Shown in pieces: positions 32,484-43,879 of a stretch of DNA of 64,000 bases. Position numbers and translations under genes: made by a program. The stretch lies in the NCBI GenBank assembly GCA_039619475.1, contig CM077115.1, forward strand, positions 538,936,315-539,000,314. Direction: 5' to 3'. The notes below the pieces were generated by a model, which saw only the letters and a list, made by a program, of their open reading frames with translations, was not told the DNA's origin and ran no database searches. The number at the start of each line of letters is the position of its first letter. Position 1 is the stretch's first letter. This DNA is from Icerya purchasi (lineage: Eukaryota > Arthropoda > Insecta > Hemiptera > Monophlebidae).

Positions 32484-34266
32484 TTATCGGCGTCTGTTAT
32501 TGGAAGAACGGATGCGGCGAGAAACTGTTAGGTACTCGTCTTCGGAAATATCCGGGTCAACTTCCTGTATCGTGACGTGCCGTTGATTCCTAGAATTTCG
32601 CGATACATTTTCCGTTACTGATTCCAGAATGGGCTGCATTAGCATTTGAGGTCGTTGAATGGCCGAAATTTGGGCGTTATTATTTTTGGATCTTCTATAC
32701 AGCAAACAAATGACAATTATTATGATTATCAGTGTCATAGGCTGTAAAATAATAGTTGCGATTGAGATAGTGTTGTGATGAATTCCAAATACATGATGTT
32801 CGATTTCCTCTTGTGATTATTTTTCAGTTGATCGTGTAAGACTCGTAGATCGTCGTTATTAATCCTTTGCAATTCTGGTATATTAATTGGTAATTTTGAT
32901 TGTTGAATTTTAGGAAGGTCGATATGAAAGGATATATTAGGGAAAAAGTAATCGATATTTGAGGAATTTTTGGAAGTAGGAGTAAGGATTTTATCATCTA
33001 TAATCGCTTTACAGTTAGGATCGATTTTTAATATACCCCGTCTTGGTAGTGAATCGATATAGGTTTCTTCGCTACAATAAAATGTAGTACGTTTCTCTCG
33101 TAGGTATTAGAAAATAGCCATTGGTTATCATTTAATTTTTCGAAGATATTTAAGAGTGCATATCCGTTAGAAATATGACAATTCGTGTTGGAATTAAGGA
33201 ATAGATTTACTTCACATGGATTAGAGTTTTCTGTTCCTTGTACAACGTATGGTAATTTACATAAGAATAGATTATGCGTAATCGATTTGCAATAAATCAT
33301 GGAATGTAGTAGGAAATATTTCGATTGGCTCTCGCTAATAATTAGGTATGAATGATTGGTAATTATTGAACTGATTATTCTTGAGTCATCTTCGACTTTG
33401 GGAAATGAAAACATTCGATTGATAGAGTATTTTACGTTTTCTGCTATAGGAATAGTGAATAGAAAGATAAGATAATAGTTATCTATTATTTGAGAACGAA
33501 CAATGTCGGTGTATCTTTCAACAGATTTTAGGTTACTGATTTTTATAGGAAACTTCTTATCAGATGGTAAATGTATAGCTTGAGAAGTTTAGTTTCAAGG
33601 AGACTAGGATTACATACAGTTGGATGCAATATATCTCTTTTTGCGTATAAAATAGCTTGTTGTAATGAGGTTATTTCATCGTAAATAATCTGATAAAGTT
33701 GTTGAACAGTTAAGCTTAGTTCGTTAATTTCTTCTTTTATTTCGTGATCTATTATCGTTTCGGATACAAAGTATTCAAGGGTTATTATAAAGACGTTTGT
33801 ATTTGCTGTTGGTTTTGTGCAAGTATTTTATCATTGTTTTCAAAATTGTTAATCGTATTGTTTATCAATGAAATTTGTCGTTCGAGTAAGTGTTTGGAGT
33901 ATGCGTCATCTTCGTTTAATTTAAGCAAGATTTTATCATATTTTTCTTTATCTCCTTCGTCTGGACCTCCAAATAGGAAACTCCATGCATAAGAGACTGC
34001 ATTGATTAGACCACGTTTTTTTCTTCTTCTGGAAATGTCTTTCATTCTTGAATCTTCAGTTGTGGTTAAAAGGTTATTGTATTGAGTAAGGATAGTTGTT
34101 ATCATAATGGCGAGGATCGCTTGTCTAGTTGAAGTCCGTGTCTCGCTCGTAGACCATTAATTTGAGTATTGGTATGATCGAGATTCGCGATTTGATCATG
34201 TATTTCACTGAGATTAAAATGAGTAATGAATGTCCAATCACCTATGTGATTTGCTGCTAGACCTAA
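32484..34266 (-). pseudogene. Envelope gene fossil of an errantivirus-like endogenous retroelement
   Basis: On the minus strand, in three or more frames. From high to low coordinate: an extracellular N-terminal region (about 34265-34110); a basic furin-like cleavage motif at about 34013-34028 followed directly by a Gly-rich fusion-peptide-like stretch; a heptad-like helical region (33785-33960); an ectodomain middle with a run near 33600-33720; a cysteine-bearing ectodomain (33028-33414); and a transmembrane helix at about 32690-32738 with a short basic tail. This layout matches baculovirus F-like envelope proteins carried by Gypsy-type errantiviruses of insects. Frameshifts lie near 34110, 33590-33785 and 33000. 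The N-terminus is cut by repeat L at 34267. No pol gene is attached. Confidence 0.82.
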
Positions 34267-34578
34267 TACATCCTACTAACGGGTAAATTTCATATTGTTA
34301 ATTGCTCAACTAATCTTTTCCCGAAAGACGGTATAATTGGGAAAGCTTTCAGACTATCGGCGACGGCCCTTGCATGAGGAATATTGCTGTTATTACAAAC
34401 TAAATAAACGGAAACGCGCTAAATAGAAATTAAGAGAGGAAATTGATCTTGGAAAGAGTAAATAATTAAGATAACGTTAAGACTGATAACGACATAAACT
34501 ACATATGTCGGGATCGGTAATGAAAATGAGGATTGATATGACTTTCGTTTGGACATCGCTTAATGTAATCGATTATTA

Positions 34579-34612
<34 letters not shown>

Positions 34613-34717
34613 TTAATGACAATGTAAAGTTAATAAAAAATATAAATGGAGTGTAGCACCATCATCTGGAGTTCCAGAGGTGTTATCTGCATGGCGAGGT
34701 TCGAAGGATTGAATTTT
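34267..34717 (+). repeat. LTR-like dispersed repeat L, copy 2
   Basis: Matches copy 1 (9180-9628) from ACATCCTACTAACGGG to GGATTGAATTTT. It has a longer (AAT)n run and small deletions. It abuts the truncated envelope gene on the left and the BTB-Kelch unit B on the right, with no gap at either side. Confidence 0.65.
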
Positions 34718-34812
34718 ACGTGTTTATAAATTACCAAACCAGATAATAGCACGTTTAATTTTTACTTAAAATAACGAGACAATTTTTTGATCTGATGTAG
34801 AATTGAAGCAGA
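34718..34812 (+). promoter_or_regulatory. Putative core promoter and 5' UTR of BTB-Kelch gene B
   Basis: TATAAAT at about 34724-34730, about 85 bases before the ATG, at the same relative place as TATAAAA before gene A. The stretch is nearly identical to 12347-12440, apart from a few substitutions and a small insertion. Confidence 0.45.
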
Positions 34813-36315
34813 ATGGATGGCGCTATAGTGCAAAACAATATGACGAAGTTAAATGAATGGAGAAAAGCCGATATAAACTGCGACGTAACTCTTTCTATCG
34901 ACGGACAAGAATTTCATGCGCATAAGATCATTCTCGCAGCCGCCATTGAATACTTCGAGAAGTTATTTACAGGTGACTTTGCCGAAAAGGAGAAAAACGC
35001 CATCACTTTGAACGATGTTGATCCGGATGGATTTGGATTAATTTTGAACTACATCTATACGGGAGAAATAAAAATAGATGACGATATTTTTGGACAAGTT
35101 TTACCTCTGGCTGCTTATTATCAAATTGAATGTTTAATAGAAGAGTTATTCCGTTATGCGAAAAGTAATATTAGTATTAATAACGCATTTTATTATTATC
35201 AGGTAGCGGATTCTGTCGATATCAAGAGGATAATAGAATTTACGAAAGAATTTATACGAAACGATTTTCATTCGTGTTCGAATTCTGCCGCGTATCTTGA
35301 TGTAACTTATTCAAATCTTATCGAAGTTATTGACAGTCCAGTAACAGATGAACTAGATAGATTTAAGATTATAATGAACTGGATTCAGTTTGATCCAAAT
35401 AAACGATCCAATTATTTGTCTGATCTTCTTAAACATGTACGGCTTGCGTATATCAGTACTGATGACATATTTTACGACATTTTGGATTATCAATTGGTAA
35501 TAAACAATCTGGAAATTATCAAAGCTATACGAGAGAGAAGGAAATTGGAATCAACGGTGAGAATTTACTGCATCAAAGAATCAGATCTAAAAAGAGTAGA
35601 TATATACGATGCAAAACTGGAAGCGACACACGCGATAGGGAAGACCGATGTGGATTATAGCCAATTCCAAATCTGTTCTTCTGCCGACGCGATATATTTA
35701 TCTGCCTTTAAATATGGTAGGGGCAACAAGTTGTATCGTTTCAAAGATAGTCAATGGACACTTCTAGATAGCATGGATTATAATCCGAATGTGGCTAATC
35801 TGAGTATATTGTATGCGGAAAAAGATAAAACTATTTACGTAAGTAGCGATTCCCGCATACATTCGTATAATTTGGAATCGAAGAGTAGTTTTGTCGATTA
35901 TAATAAAATTGGTGGTTACTTGCCGCGCTTAAAGAGGTTTACTGGGTCATTAGTTTACTACCGTGGTCTAATTTACACAACTGCTGCGCTTTCTTCTCCT
36001 GATTCTTCTTATATCGTACAATATGATCCGCGTGTTGAACACTTTCGGTACAAGAGACAGTTACCGACATATTGCATAAATGCTTTATGTGCCGTTTTCG
36101 GTGGAAAAATGTTTATCCTAGGGCCTAACGTAGTACACATGTACGATATTATGAAAGATCAGTGTACACTAATAGTAAAGTTTGAAGGGGATGTTAACTT
36201 TCATTCATTGTTCGCAAGTCAAGACCAACTGTATGCAATTCGAGATGAATTCGATGTAATTGATGTATTTGATCTCACAAAAAGGAAATGGACCAAGACA
36301 ATTCATGTAAAATAA
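34813..36315 (+). CDS. BTB-BACK-Kelch-like protein B (intronless, 500 aa)
   Basis: A complete single-exon frame of 500 codons, the same length as gene A. BTB/POZ at about residues 20-120 (CDVTLSIDGQEFHAHKIILA, GLILNYIYTGEI), BACK at about 125-235 (DELDRFKIIMNWIQFDPNKR), and a degenerate Kelch-like propeller at about 245-500 (GNKLYRFKDSQWTLLD, VFGGKMFILGPNVV, NEAR-end DVIDVFDLTKRKW). In the first 120 residues I count about 26 differences from A. In the last 115 the two are less than half identical. Family role: Cullin-3 ligase substrate adaptor, cytosolic or nuclear. No signal peptide or membrane segment is present. It is oriented like A, 22.4 kb away. Both frames being intact among so many broken transposons argues that they are under selection or young. 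Confidence 0.92.
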   Translation: MDGAIVQNNMTKLNEWRKADINCDVTLSIDGQEFHAHKIILAAAIEYFEKLFTGDFAEKEKNAITLNDVDPDGFGLILNYIYTGEIKIDDDIFGQVLPLAAYYQIECLIEELFRYAKSNISINNAFYYYQVADSVDIKRIIEFTKEFIRNDFHSCSNSAAYLDVTYSNLIEVIDSPVTDELDRFKIIMNWIQFDPNKRSNYLSDLLKHVRLAYISTDDIFYDILDYQLVINNLEIIKAIRERRKLESTVRIYCIKESDLKRVDIYDAKLEATHAIGKTDVDYSQFQICSSADAIYLSAFKYGRGNKLYRFKDSQWTLLDSMDYNPNVANLSILYAEKDKTIYVSSDSRIHSYNLESKSSFVDYNKIGGYLPRLKRFTGSLVYYRGLIYTTAALSSPDSSYIVQYDPRVEHFRYKRQLPTYCINALCAVFGGKMFILGPNVVHMYDIMKDQCTLIVKFEGDVNFHSLFASQDQLYAIRDEFDVIDVFDLTKRKWTKTIHVK

Positions 36316-36725
36316 GCGGTAAAAGTATCTGTAAAGTATAATAAAAAATTCAACAATATTTAAATATAAAGTAAGAGCTAAGCGCACGTCGGTACTCGTT
36401 GTATCGTTATTATGAAGCGTTGTTAGCTTTTTAAATTTGTTTTTTATTTTTATAGTCGTTATCGATTGATGTATAATATAATTTTAGATTTTACCATATA
36501 TATGCACAGCGCATGTGCGCCCTCTAGGTTAATTTTGTAATCATTTATAAGTTCTGTACACCGAATATGTATTTTTTAAAAGTCCTTTAAAATATACAAC
36601 CACTAGTGATTAAGCGTTTATGATTAAATGATAAGTTTTGGAGTTAATATTTCCATTTCACTTTATTCTGTTTTTTAACTGAGTTAAATAATCTTTGAAT
36701 AAATATTTTTTAACATTTTTTTGTC
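36316..36725 (+). other. 3' flank of gene B with poly(A) signal
   Basis: AATAAA at 36340-36345, 25 bases after the stop, as in gene A. The flank matches 13944-14345 at roughly 83-90% by eye up to about 36720, where repeat G begins to take over. Confidence 0.7.
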
Positions 36726-36789
36726 TGTTTTTAGCATTCTGTAATAACTTACGGAATCCTAATAAAATGGTACACACAAATGACAAAAA

Positions 36790-37440
36790 TATCAAATAAA
36801 AATCAATAACTCACGAACAGCTTGACTTATAAACTTCAAATTTAGAACATAAATCACCATTAAAATTCTCTTTAAAACGATCTATAACTTAAAGATAACC
36901 GATTACCCTGGCCGGAAAAAAAGTCTGAAAACCGTCAAGAATATATAATATGGTACATAAAACGACCTCAAAAATCACTTAAAAAATCATAACTCATCAT
37001 TCGATAAACTTATAAAACTGAAATTCAAAATATAAACTAAAATGCAGGAGTTCTTTCATAAAATCAATTTCGAACACGGTTTAAAATATGCGACTCCACG
37101 TATATTTCTCTAGTTTTGAACATCGAAATTTCCAGCTTTAAAATTAAACTCTCAGGGCGTCAAAAGCTTGAAGTTTTCATAAAAAAATTTTTTTTTCCCG
37201 GGCTTGCGATATATCATTAGAAAGATTGCTATTTGTCGGGAATTAAACCGTATTTCATATCCTTAACAAAACTATCAAAGTTGCCGAAAAGTTCAAAAAA
37301 GCGCGAAAAATGACGTGTCCTCCCCCTTGCGCCACGAATATTATAGCTAAAAATTTCGAACACGATTAAAAATATGCGCATCCCCGTATATTTTTCTAGT
37401 TCGGAACATTCGAGTTTCCAGCTTTAAAATTTTCTAATTA
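36790..37440 (+). repeat. Dispersed repeat G, copy 2
   Basis: Diverged match to 20460-21330, with the same order of phrases. Two internally related halves occur here: AAATATGCG(A/C)... followed by TTTCTAGTT and CCAGCTTTAAAATT appears near 37085-37150 and again near 37370-37435. No coding potential. The following 37441-37977 is unassigned. Confidence 0.55.
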
Positions 37441-37977
37441 TTATTATTTTTTTATGAGTCGCTCGCTTCATTATTAAACAAAGCAAGAAAATCGATTAAT
37501 AAACAGTGGAGAAGAAGGTACTGAACTGTTTTGTCTTTGCCTATTTATATATTTGGTAACTCGTGTTTCTCACTAATATAGCAGATAATGTGTAACGGAT
37601 GATACCTTAAAATCACCGTAGGTGGTCTGTAAAAAGGTCTGAGTGCGTCTGCGCCCGACAGAGGGTGACCAAATAAATTTATATGAAAAAAATACGAGTA
37701 AATAACTGAAAAAATGTAAGGGAGAGGAAAGAGTAATTGAAAAATACATGATCCGAACGATTTAACGAAAAAAATTACACTAAAATGGAGATAAAAAAAT
37801 AAAATTGTAACGAAAAATAAATAAGCCTAATCTAAGTAATCGGCGAATGTGTGAAATGAAAACGACATATAATCAAATCACTTCTCATCAAATCAATTCT
37901 GACCTTTTATCATCTCTTTTTTCTGTTTTTTTTTTTTTTTTGAAGTACAATCACTAATTAAAAGATTAATATATGGT

Positions 37978-38632
37978 TATACTTACATTTTTATCTTCTT
38001 CTGCTTCTTTAAGCCTTCTGACACCAATATTTGGTGTAGGCCTCTCCCAAATTTTTCCACCGTTGTCTGTCCTGAGCCTCGCCTATCCATGTATGACCTG
38101 CCTGTCTTATTATGTCATCTGTCCATCTTCTTGGGGGTTTTCCTCGTTTTCACCTTCCAGTGTATGGTCGCCAGTTCAATATCTCTTTCGTCCATCTGCC
38201 GTCTGTCAATCGTGCTACATGCCCTGCCCGGTTCCATTTGTTTATTGCTATCCTGGCTACGATGTCCTCGAACCCGGTGTTTTTCCTTATGTCAGTGTTC
38301 CTGATTTTGTCCTTTAGCCTTACTCCCAGCAGTATACGTTCCATTTGTCTTCTTTCCGCCTTTCCGATCTTATCCATCAGTTCTTTTGTTAATGGCCAGG
38401 TTTCAGTTCCGTAGCTCAGCATTGGTATAATGCATTGATTAAACAGTTTAGCTCGGTTCGCTGGGCTGATTTTGCTTTGTAGAATCTTTTTCATTTTATC
38501 AAACGCTACCCATCCGAGTTGTATTCTTCTTTTGACTTCTTCTGTATGACTGTTTGTCCCTGTTGTATACAACATTTTTATCAAGCACCTTGAAAATGTC
38601 GGTGACGTATTCGATATAAATAAATCAATCAT
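37978..38632 (-). pseudogene. RTE-clade LINE, C-terminal end of ORF2
   Basis: The frame from 38632 to 38150 reads VKRRIQLGWVAFDKMKKIL, FNQCIIPMLSYGTETWPLTK, and INKWNRAGHVARLTDGRWTK, the usual end of insect RTE endonuclease-reverse transcriptases. After a frame change it continues as WTDDIIRQAGHTWIGEAQDR and stops at 38009-38011. A short simple-sequence tail follows instead of poly(A), as usual for RTE. It is 5'-truncated. The plus-strand frames here are its antisense. Confidence 0.9.
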
Positions 38633-41489
38633 CTTTATATCTGCTCGTACCTATTTAAATGATATTTTTGCAGATGTGTACTCTGCCTATAGATTATAAT
38701 TAACTAAAAGGTTACATATTAGGTAAAGTAACATAATGTATAGCCGAAAATCTGAACATATAAGCTCATTCCCACTTTGGGCTGGTGTTCTGTCGAGTCG
38801 TCTTACTGCATTCAAAAGTGAATAACAGTTTACGAAGTCTTTTAGTGGTTCATTTTACAACTGGGCTGTATTTTTTAGCGGGTGACTGGACAAAAGCGCA
38901 CATCGATTTGCAGAACAGAGGAGCTAATTTATTAATTTTTCCATTCTCGGCAGTTGTATCATTTGTGAAAGTATTATTGGTATTCAGCTTTCTATAGCAA
39001 AGTAAAAATAATACAATTCTTTGTATGATTCGCTAGTGCATCTTTTGTTTTTTTTTAATTTTTATTTTTTGTTCTTACGTGTGCATTTGTTTGTTAATAA
39101 TCATATAATGACTATGACCGCTAGGAAGTTAGCGTACATATATATATATATAAAATAAAATTTGTATCAATAATGTATTCAGGGGAGTCTCAAGCATGCC
39201 AAGTTGTAAGAGGGGTGCATTACCAACAATACCGATTCATAAATTGGTATAATTTAAAAATAATTATTTTTTATACTGTATAACTTATGTAACAAAATGT
39301 CATATGGTGTTTATTAATGTCTTTTTTTAAACTTTCACAATGTCAGTGTTTTATTTTTTAAAACTGCTTTAGATTAATCTGTGAAAACTAAAAATGTTTT
39401 TTAAATGGTTTTATTAAATGAAATTTCACCTTTTAACGCTAATTCGATAAGACTTTGTAATAATCATTTTTTTTTTTTTTTTAAAGTGAGGCTAACTTTT
39501 ATTTTATACTGTTCTATACTAACCGTTTTTTTATAAATTGTTTCAACTGGTCAGAATTTTTAGTATCACAAAATTTGCAACTCTTCATTAACTGGGTAAA
39601 ACTTTTCGTCTTTTTTAGCACTTCTATATCGTCAACCGTTTGTTTGCTTATTTCTTCTTTATCATTTTCATCACTGTTGTTTATTTGACACTTTGTTCGT
39701 GCTTTCATTGCTGATTAAAACAACTGCTGCAATATTTTTGTCAACGTGTAATTATTCGTTTAATAATAAAATTACCCGATTATCATTCTAATATTGTGTA
39801 AAACTCGAACTCTGCTATTATTCCGCAATATTTCAAACTTTTGTATTAAGGAAATTTCACTCATTTTCATTTTAATATGATCAAAATAAAATATATAAAC
39901 ATGATTATTGAACGATTTAATTCTGAAGAGAATTTGCTGTTCATTAAGCGGATTCTATTGCATATATCTTTGAATTTCTACAAGTCTGTCGCGATCGTGT
40001 ACGATGCTTGGCCGTTGTCAAGAAGTTCGTAATTTGACCATAGTTGCAGACAGATGTGTAAATTAAACATATTTGTATTTCTTTGTTGCTAGGATAATAT
40101 CTTGATGTTGAGAGAGCAAAAAGGTACACAAAAAAATTCTAAAATTTATTTTAATAAAATAATACTTTGGAAATTTAAATTATGGTAAAGTTGTGAAAGG
40201 GTTTCATGTAGAGCTATAAGAATAAAGTCGATTTAGAACACATCATGTTTGATTTACTTATTACTTAAAATAGTCAAATTTAGAGCTAAAATTCGTCTCT
40301 TACAATAAGATTATTTTTACTAAGAATTTTAAACGAAACGTTTATTTGCTTTATTATTATTATCTAGAAATGCAATTCGCTGTTGGAGGAATTTATTACT
40401 ATATTTATTTTTTGTTGCGATTGTGGGGGGACTGGCCAATACGAGTAAGTGGTCCATATAGAAGAAAAGGAATTAAAAGTACTGCAGCAGAAATACTTAC
40501 ACTTTTTTTGAGCAAAATACTTTAAGATGGATAAAAAAAACATTAATCATTTGACAAAATCATGATGTTTTCGTTATAAAACTCTTAGTTCAAATATAAA
40601 ATTTAATGTACTTAATTTTGGAATATATATTTTATCGAAATTAATATAATTTTTTAAAAATAAGTCGAATTTGAAAATAGCAATAAGCGTATTATAAGAT
40701 TTTAAATTAAAATGTAAAATTTTCGAATTTAATGAGTTCGACTTTAAAAATATGTATTTTATTTAAACTTGCAAAACTCTTTCTATTTTAGATCGACCCT
40801 GAGAAGGACAATAAGTATTGAAACACACGAAGCATGGATGTTTTATTTTATAGTAGAAATTATAATTAGGTAGTAAATTTCGATTTATGTTTTTGTTTTT
40901 TAAAGTTTTAACTTTGATCATACTTTAACTGTTTTATGAGTATCATCTATTTTATTTACTATAATTTATGAAGAAAAGAGTAACATTATAATGGAATACA
41001 AACAGTTACCGCTCTTCGTTGTTCAGCGCACTAAATGATCGCTCACAAGACGGTGACGACAATAGAAGAAATAAGAACGTTCTACATGTTCCTTCAAAAA
41101 TTCAAAGTTACATCTGTTATATTTATTAATTATTCGATTCAAGAATTATTTTTTTACTGGAATTTTAAATTTTTTTGAAAAGGTTATAAAAACTGCGTCA
41201 CAAGTAAGTAGTCTCTAAAGCTTCATTACAACTTCTTAGCACAAAACGCACTTTGTGTTTAAAAAATCAGTTTCGGGATTATGAATATTTTTTACAAAAT
41301 GAACAATCGGAGGGTTTATCAATGCAGTATAATTTGTTCATCATTGTTCATTTTTTGAAATAGTCGTCTTGAATACAAGAAAGTAAAGACTTCAAAAGCA
41401 GCTTCGTTTTTATAAAATGAAATGTTATGTCAAAAGCATTGGCGTAACTAAGTGTATTGTCTGGGGGGGATCTGGCCTATAACGATGAG
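38633..41489. other. AT-rich non-coding stretch
   Basis: No gene or known repeat recognised. A (TA)n tract lies at 39138-39152 and poly(T) at 39468-39482. Small frames (38785-38997, 39514-39708, 39944-40129) have no support. A CATTGGCGTAACTA-plus-G-run phrase at about 41449-41470 resembles a hAT MITE end, but no partner was found. Confidence 0.5.
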
Positions 41490-42290
41490 AACATTTTATT
41501 AGGGGGACCGTAACCCGTCAAAAAGTTTCCGAACACTTGGGTGACTACAGTGAAATAGGGAGTTCAAAGATTTATGGAATCGTTCACAACAATTTATAGT
41601 TTTTTCTGATCCTTCAAGGCCTGAAGCGTAATGGTTCCGCATATGAACTGGGAATTGAGGATTTCTGCCTGCTGCACCCTCAATATACGTGGCAAAGAAA
41701 TACGTTAGTAATTCATTAAAACATTCCTCATCGGGGAAAGTATCAACAAGCTGGTGAAAAACGGTGCGCTTACGTCACTTATAGGAACGAATGACAAAGC
41801 AGCTAGCGATTTCAGTTAGAATTTTATTTCTGCATCGGTTTCAAAACGATTGTTTAAACCAACATTGGCAATTTTTCGAATTAAACTCTGACAGAGATGA
41901 AAATAACACCCCTTTACTTCGACAAGAGAAAAAGCATTACTCGCAGCATTTATACGAGCCCTTTCGAAATGCAATAAAATTTTTGAAGGTGCCAAATGTG
42001 GAATTAATGGTTTTAAAATTCCAAACATTCTGATATACGTGTTTGAAATCTTCTTCAGTAAGAAGAAATAAATGTATGGTGGATAAAAATTCCCCACTTT
42101 GGAATGCCATGTATACAATTGATAGAAAATATTTGGTACTTTAAGGGAACGTGCCATCTCCATAAATTGTGTCTTTGTTTAGTTCAGATAATAATTCTTT
42201 ATCGCCCAATGCCAAAATTCTATCAGTATCAACGGTTCCAGTATCATAAAGAACTAAATGTTTATATTTCTGAGGAATAATAAAATTTAC
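41490..42290 (-). pseudogene. MULE transposase fossil (FLYWCH-associated type)
   Basis: On the minus strand: YKHLVLYDTGTVDTDRILAL near 42190-42260, IYGDGTF near 42150-42170 holding the first catalytic Asp, then after a frameshift FYQLYTWHSKVG, PSKILLHFERARINAASNAF and VKGCYFHLCQSL, followed by NVGLNNRFETDAEIKF. A later part (about 41500-41800) reads FPDEECFNELLTYF and ERFHKSLNSLFH. This is the MULE transposase domain order. In the second catalytic block the expected Asp before FE is replaced by His. Several stops are present, so it is inactive. Confidence 0.82.
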
Positions 42291-42416
42291 CGTTGTTGGA
42301 TTAAATTAAAGTCCAATTAACCGGTAGTTTTTAAAGGGGTCATATCCGATCCTTCGGAAGTAAGAGAATGTTGAAAAAGGGATTCGAAGTGTGCGCTTGA
42401 TCGTCGTAATATTATC

Positions 42417-43690
42417 ACCGTATCCACTTCGTCCTGTCGAAAACCTATCGTAACGGTTACGATGAAGAACGGCTATACCAGCATTTACCTAGACGCCTCA
42501 TTATCTAAATAAGGTTCTACCAAAGGAATATGAAGCGCCGTTACCGATAGACCAATTATTGTTCCGCTTCACGGAAGCTAATTTCATTACATCTATAGAC
42601 TTGGTATCACGCATTTTAAAAATACCATTAAAGGAGGGACCAGGGAGATATACTGCATTTACTTTTGAGAAGAAATGCAACGAATTCACAAGAAAATACC
42701 TTTCGAGTTAATAAATTCGGGAGCAGCTTTCATACGTACTATGAGAAATTATGGCAACGATTGCGAAGAATATCTCTTATCGTATGTCGATGATTTATTG
42801 GTGTTCTCAAAAACTGATTAGGAACATATTACTCGATTAAACCAAATATTAGAGAAGTTACAAAAGGCAAATCATCATTATATCCTCAACCATTCGGTTG
42901 GTGGACAACCTATTCGCACATTTTTAGATGTACAGATATAGGTACTAAGCAATTATTATATATGCAACGCAGGTGTACATACGCAAGACTACATTCGGAA
43001 CTGATTAGTAATCGTTTGATTTATCGCGCTACCAGTGCAGTCCCGTATGGGTCTGCTGTGTACTGACCCAGCGCGCATATTATACGTGGTGGTTTGCCAT
43101 TGCCTTACACGTGACTATTAGCGATTATTTTATTTATTTATTTAATTCTTGTAATAAAAGTTCGTCATCGCTCGGGATTGAACCCGTATAACCTCCATAT
43201 CGGAAGTCAAGCGCTTTAGCAACTAGGCTATCGCGACGACTATAAAAGGCAAATATGATTGTACATATAAATAAGACAGAGATAGCGAAAGAAGAAGTTA
43301 ACTTCGTTGGGTACAAACTGTGTATGGGAGGAATTCCAATGGTCTTTAAAAAAATCGAAAACATAAGAAATGTTCCACCTCCTATAAAAGTCCAAAAGAA
43401 ATTCGAACGTTTTTTACGGGTTGAGCGAACTTTTCCGAAAATTTATTCAAAATTACGCTTATACTATATTAGAACCTGTGAGTAGGTTAGTTAAAAATTC
43501 CTTAAAGTTCATTTGGAATAAAGAAACTGAATAGTCTTTTATAGAATTCAAGGAAAGATTCATTAAGAGTGTTATAATCCAATCGGCTAATTATGCCTAA
43601 TTATGAAAAAACCCTTTTACATTTCTTGCGATGCGTCAAGAATGGGTCTCTGTTGTTTCGCTCGCGACAAGATTCAGCTTTCTTTTTTTT
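42417..43690 (+). pseudogene. Gypsy-like pol fragment 1 (RT to RNase H start)
   Basis: Broken frames read SCRKPIVTVTMKNG, then YLLSYVDDLLVFSKTD at about 42772-42820 (the catalytic YVDD box), EHITRLNQILEKLQKAN, and after a SINE insertion VHINKTEIAKEEVNFVGYKL at 43255-43320 (RT thumb). The start of the tethered RNase H, near 43600-43680, reads CDASRMG. It ends abruptly. Many in-frame stops. By family it is Ty3/Gypsy and shares this reading with the fragment at 48190-49938. Confidence 0.82.
42873..43243 (-). mobile_element. tRNA-derived SINE in Gypsy-like pol
   Basis: A 371-bp insert flanked by a perfect 11-bp duplication aaaaggcaaat (42862-42872 and 43244-43254). On the minus strand its 5' end is tRNA-like: TAGCCTAGTTGCTAAAGCGC resembles a box A region, and GGTTCAATCCC is a box B match at about 43170-43182. 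A tRNA-unrelated body follows. RNA polymerase III would be the expected transcriber. The interrupted RT frame resumes on the other side. Confidence 0.88.
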
Positions 43691-43879
43691 ATAAATAAAA
43701 CTAGTTTAGCGTTGTGAGTTTTTAATTTTTTTTTTCTTCAGTTAATATCAAATTTAAAATTGGAACAAAAAAAAACACCCGCGCGAAATTAAGAATTAAT
43801 TTGCTTAGAAAATAAATCAGCGGATTTCAATGTTTTTTGTTTTTTTTTTTTGGTTCAATATTCAGGAAATATTTTTAAT

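Noticed and set aside
37973..38414. Several plus-strand frames up to 114 codons
   Set aside because: They are antisense to the RTE LINE C-terminus, which has clear protein matches on the minus strand.
43158..43243. A functional tRNA gene
   Set aside because: The tRNA-like part is the head of a SINE with a target duplication and mispaired arms; it is not a free-standing tRNA gene.
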